DNA of 35,734 bases, taken from the NCBI GenBank assembly GCA_017407705.1, contig JAFQWA010000011.1, positions 1-35,734 on the forward strand, given 5' to 3'. Origin of the DNA: Clostridia bacterium. GTDB taxonomy: Bacteria; Bacillota; Clostridia; Oscillospirales; Acutalibacteraceae. The notes beneath the pieces were generated by a model that saw only the letters and a list, made by a program, of their open reading frames with translations, did no database searches and was not told the origin of the DNA. Position 1 is the stretch's first letter, and the number at the start of each line of letters is the position of its first letter. Shown here piece after piece: positions 32,974-35,734 of this stretch. The translations under genes were made by a program, and so were the position numbers.

Positions 32974-33825
32974 GTGCAAAACTTTAAAATTTATGCTTTT
33001 GCCGACGAAGCAGGTCCTATGATAGACGATCAGATAGTTGCTATGAAACGCAACGGTTTGAACGGATTGGAAATTCGTGGTGTTGATAATGTAAACATCT
33101 CGGACATTTCTGAGGCTAAGGCAAAAGAGGTTATCTCAAAAATTGAAAATGCAGGACTTTCAGTATGGTCTATCGGTTCACCTATCGGTAAGATAGACAT
33201 TGAAAAAGACGATTTTGACGCTCATATTGAAAAGTTTAAGCACACACTGGAGATTGCAAATATTTTAAAAGCAAAGAATATGCGTATTTTCTCCTTTTTT
33301 ATGCCTAAAGATAAGCCTTACGAGAATTACCGTAATGAGGTAATTGACCGTTTGGGAGTTTTGTGTGAGCTGTCAAAGGGTAGTGGGGTTGACCTTTGCC
33401 ACGAAAACGAAAAGGGTATTTACGGTGATACTGCTGTTCGTTGCAACGAGATATTGACAGCACTGCCGCAGTTAAAGGGAGTTTTTGATCCTGCAAACTT
33501 TATCCAGTGCGGTGAAGATACTCTGGCAGCATGGGAGCTGTTAAAGGATAAGATCCACTATTTGCATATTAAAGACGCTTTAGAAAGCGGTGACGTGGTT
33601 CCTGCAGGCTGTGGAATAGGTAATATTCCCGTAATACTTAAGGATTACGTCAGCCGTGGCGGTAGCGCTGCCACCTTAGAGCCTCACCTTGCAGTGTTCA
33701 GCGGATTAAACGACTTGGAGCGTGAGGGTGAGAAAAGTCAGGTGGGTGCTTACCATTATCCTGATAATAATACTGCTTTTGATGCCGCTTGTAAGGCTTT
33801 CAGCGATATTTTAAAGGAGATATAA
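32974..33825 (+). CDS. Sugar phosphate isomerase/epimerase family protein (TIM barrel), 1
   Basis: This is a 283-residue protein of the xylose isomerase-like TIM barrel family, which includes sugar epimerases, inosose dehydratases and related enzymes. Metal-ligand positions are visible: Glu in CHENEKGIYGD, Asp in GVFDPANF, His in YLHIKDA and Glu in ATLEPHL. It starts with KIYAFADEAGPMIDDQIVAMKRNGL, a first-strand pattern of the family. The start is GTG at 32974, preceded by GGAGG at 8-base spacing. It is first in the operon and followed after 2 bases by a second family member. The substrate is unknown; the pairing with a Gfo/Idh/MocA oxidoreductase suggests oxidation of a sugar or polyol followed by keto-sugar isomerisation. 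Confidence 0.88.
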   Translation: MQNFKIYAFADEAGPMIDDQIVAMKRNGLNGLEIRGVDNVNISDISEAKAKEVISKIENAGLSVWSIGSPIGKIDIEKDDFDAHIEKFKHTLEIANILKAKNMRIFSFFMPKDKPYENYRNEVIDRLGVLCELSKGSGVDLCHENEKGIYGDTAVRCNEILTALPQLKGVFDPANFIQCGEDTLAAWELLKDKIHYLHIKDALESGDVVPAGCGIGNIPVILKDYVSRGGSAATLEPHLAVFSGLNDLEREGEKSQVGAYHYPDNNTAFDAACKAFSDILKEI

Positions 33826-33827
33826 TT

Positions 33828-34580
33828 ATGAAAATAGGTGCACAGTTATATACCATTCGTGAGTTTTGCAAAAATTTAGATGATTTTTCCGAGAGCTTGA
33901 AAAAAATCGCAGACATAGGCTACACCACCGTTCAGGTGTCGGGCACCTGTGATTTCGACCCTCAGTGGCTTAAAAATCAGCTGGATGCTAACGGACTTTC
34001 TTGCGTGCTTACCCACACACCCGGTGACCGTATGATAGCTGATGCGGTTAAAGTGGCACAGGATCATTCGGTTTTTGGATGCGATCATATAGGACTTGGT
34101 TGGTTCAGCTTTGATGAGTCTGATCCCAATAAATCATACAACCACTTTGTTGAAACATACCGACCTGTAGCCCGTGCATTTCGTGATAACGGCAAGCTGT
34201 TTATGTATCACAACCACGCCCACGAATTTGCAAAGCAGGAGGGTAAGCTGATTTTACAGAAAATAAGTGAGGACTTTGCTCCCGATGAGTTGGGCTTTAC
34301 AATAGATACCTACTGGGTACAGGTAGGCGGTGGAGATCCTGCACAGTGGATAGAGCGTTTTTCAGGCAGAGTGCCTTGTATTCATCTTAAGGACTGTGCC
34401 TTTGAGCAGAAAATGGCTGTTATTGGTGAGGGTAACATCAACTTTGACAGAGTGTTTGAAAAGGCTGAGTCAGCCGGTACAAAGTATATGCTGGTAGAGC
34501 AGGATGACTGCTACGGCGAAGATCCTTTTGATTGCTTAAAACGTAGCTATAACAACCTTAAAGCATTGGGCTTTAAATAA
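33828..34580 (+). CDS. Sugar phosphate isomerase/epimerase family protein (TIM barrel), 2
   Basis: This is a second xylose isomerase-like TIM barrel protein of 250 residues, clearly different from its neighbour. Seen are KIGAQLYTIREFCKN at the start, MYHNHAHEFAK with the conserved H-N-H, TIDTYWVQVGGGDPAQWI (metal Asp and the typical G-G-D-P), CIHLKDC with the metal His, and YMLVEQDDC with the final Glu. GGAG lies upstream. Members near Gfo/Idh/MocA dehydrogenases often act on 3-keto sugars or inosose; here the substrate cannot be specified. It lies 2 bases after the first isomerase gene, so both are in one operon. Confidence 0.9.
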   Translation: MKIGAQLYTIREFCKNLDDFSESLKKIADIGYTTVQVSGTCDFDPQWLKNQLDANGLSCVLTHTPGDRMIADAVKVAQDHSVFGCDHIGLGWFSFDESDPNKSYNHFVETYRPVARAFRDNGKLFMYHNHAHEFAKQEGKLILQKISEDFAPDELGFTIDTYWVQVGGGDPAQWIERFSGRVPCIHLKDCAFEQKMAVIGEGNINFDRVFEKAESAGTKYMLVEQDDCYGEDPFDCLKRSYNNLKALGFK

Positions 34581-34611
34581 TCTTAATTTACGGTAAAAAG
34601 GGGTATTTAAT

Positions 34612-35734
34612 ATGGAAAACAAGGTTAGACTTGGTGTTATCGGTGTCGGAAATATGGGCTCAGCCCACGCTCGTAATATAGTAAACGGCGCTTGTCCTGA
34701 TTTTGAGCTTACTGCTATTGCTGATATTAACGCAGAGCGTTTGGAGTGGTTCAAAGGCGATATAACCGATAAGGTAACAATGTTTGATGATGCTATAAAA
34801 ATGCTTGACAGCGGCTTGATAGATGCTTGTATCGTGGCTGTGCCTCATTACGATCACGCTAAATATGCCATCGAATGCTTAAAGCGTGATATCCACGTTA
34901 TGGTGGAAAAGCCTGCCGGTGTATATACCAAGCAAGCACGTGAAATGAATGAAGAGGCTGACCGTCATCCCAACACGGTTTTTGCTATGATGTTCAATCA
35001 GCGTACTAACCACGTTTACCGCAAAATGCGTGAGCTGGTTCAGTCAGGCGACTACGGTGAGATTCGCCGTACCAACTGGTTGATAACCAACTGGTACCGT
35101 CCTCAGGCTTACTACGATTCAGGTGACTGGCGTGCTACCTGGAGCGGTGAAGGTGGCGGTGTGTTGCTTAATCAGTGCCCCCATAATCTGGATCTGTGGC
35201 AGTGGATCTGCGGTATGCCCGTTAAGGTGCAGACCAATATGCACTTCGGACGTTGGCACGATATTGAGGTAGAGGACGATGTTACTACCTACGTTGAATA
35301 CGCTAACGGCGCTACCGGTGTGTTCGTAACCACTACCGGTGATGCTTGCGGTACCAACCGTTTTGAGGTGCAGATGGACCGTGCTAAGCTGGTTGTTGAC
35401 GACGGTAAGCTCAGTGTTATCGAATTTGATATGACTGAGCAGGAATTTTCTAAAACCAACACAGTGCCCTTTGGCTCGGTGGGTAAGAAGGAAATCGAGG
35501 TGGAGACTGACGGTGAGAATCCCCAGCATATTGGTGTGCTTAACGCTTTCGGCGGCGCTATACTGCGTGGCACTCCCTTAGTGGCTGACGGTAGAGAGGG
35601 CATTAACGGACTTACCATTTCCAATGCTATGCACCTTTCTGCATTCCTTTCAAAAACTGTTGAACTGCCCTTTGATGAAGAGCTTTATTACGAAGAGCTT
35701 ATGAAACGTGTGGCTACCTCCAGACGTAAGACCG
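34612..35734 (+). CDS. Gfo/Idh/MocA-family NAD(P)-dependent oxidoreductase (3' end outside window)
   Basis: The frame is open from ATG 34612 to the window end (374 codons, no stop), so the protein is nearly complete. The N-terminal Rossmann fold has GVIGVGNMGSAHA (about 8-20), then AVPHYDHAKYAIECL and VEKPAGVYT, the E-K-P motif that contacts the cofactor. The second domain has NQRTNHVYRKMRELVQSGDYGEI and the catalytic-type GEGGGVLLNQCPHNLDLWQW, where His is the likely acid/base. The family oxidises or reduces sugars and polyols such as inositol. It follows the two isomerase genes by 31 bases with AAAGGGG, completing a sugar-catabolic operon whose later genes are not visible. Confidence 0.94.
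   Translation, partial: MENKVRLGVIGVGNMGSAHARNIVNGACPDFELTAIADINAERLEWFKGDITDKVTMFDDAIKMLDSGLIDACIVAVPHYDHAKYAIECLKRDIHVMVEKPAGVYTKQAREMNEEADRHPNTVFAMMFNQRTNHVYRKMRELVQSGDYGEIRRTNWLITNWYRPQAYYDSGDWRATWSGEGGGVLLNQCPHNLDLWQWICGMPVKVQTNMHFGRWHDIEVEDDVTTYVEYANGATGVFVTTTGDACGTNRFEVQMDRAKLVVDDGKLSVIEFDMTEQEFSKTNTVPFGSVGKKEIEVETDGENPQHIGVLNAFGGAILRGTPLVADGREGINGLTISNAMHLSAFLSKTVELPFDEELYYEELMKRVATSRRKT

Overview
The window looks like a chromosomal segment of a Gram-positive, spore-forming anaerobe of the class Clostridia. An Oscillospiraceae/Ruminococcaceae-type gut bacterium is the best guess, but this is an inference from gene content and not a phylogeny. Supporting signs are moderate GC, strong AGGAGG-type ribosome binding sites, many clear sigma-A promoters with 17-nt spacers, a T-box leader, the sporulation genes yqfC, yqfD and a ylbJ-like gene, and formate-tetrahydrofolate ligase. 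No phage, integrase, transposase, CRISPR array, rRNA or tRNA gene was seen.

Layout, left to right. (1) 1-678: the 3' end of an ATP synthase operon (atpD end and a short atpC lacking the C-terminal helical domain). (2) 703-7193, minus strand: a GT4 glycosyltransferase and a 1760-residue surface protein with signal peptide, von Willebrand A domain, four pilin-type repeats, a Thr/Pro stalk and an NPFTG-type sorting signal. (3) 7404-12828, plus: murD, two tandem M42 metallopeptidases and a GNAT-like protein in a tightly coupled operon, then a PLP enzyme of the methionine gamma-lyase/aluminium-resistance family. (4) 12953-14850, plus: a PocR-domain AraC-type regulator overlapping a stand-alone corrinoid protein. 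(5) 15000-15853, plus: a LytTR regulator overlapping a DUF3021 membrane protein. (6) 15900-19850, minus: a T-box leader, thrS and fhs in one transcription unit. (7) 19874-27587, minus: the conserved Firmicutes cluster yqfC-yqfD-phoH-ybeY-dgkA-era-yqzL-recO-mutS2, without the pgpH/yqfF and cdd genes that interrupt it in Bacillus. (8) 27666-31834, plus: ylbJ-like gene, a small Cys-rich protein, a GH130 phosphorylase, and an NfeD-SPFH membrane pair. (9) 32036-35734: an AraC regulator divergent from two xylose-isomerase-like TIM-barrel proteins and a Gfo/Idh/MocA oxidoreductase that runs off the end.

How the genes work together. Cluster 7 combines ribosome maturation and GTPase checkpoint functions (ybeY, era, phoH), lipid kinase, DNA repair (recO, mutS2) and sporulation. 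Cluster 9 is a sugar or polyol catabolic operon with its own regulator; its substrate cannot be read from sequence. GH130 adds phosphorolysis of beta-mannosides. The PocR regulator/corrinoid pair suggests control of a methyl-transfer pathway whose methyltransferase lies elsewhere.

Two gene-poor stretches (30101-30392 and 31870-32035) hold short inverted repeats that look like dispersed intergenic elements. The most interesting points are the orphan corrinoid protein with PocR regulator, the large adhesin, the truncated epsilon subunit, T-box coupling of fhs to thrS, the yqzL/recO overlap, and the intergenic repeats. I did not find a system I could defend as wholly new.
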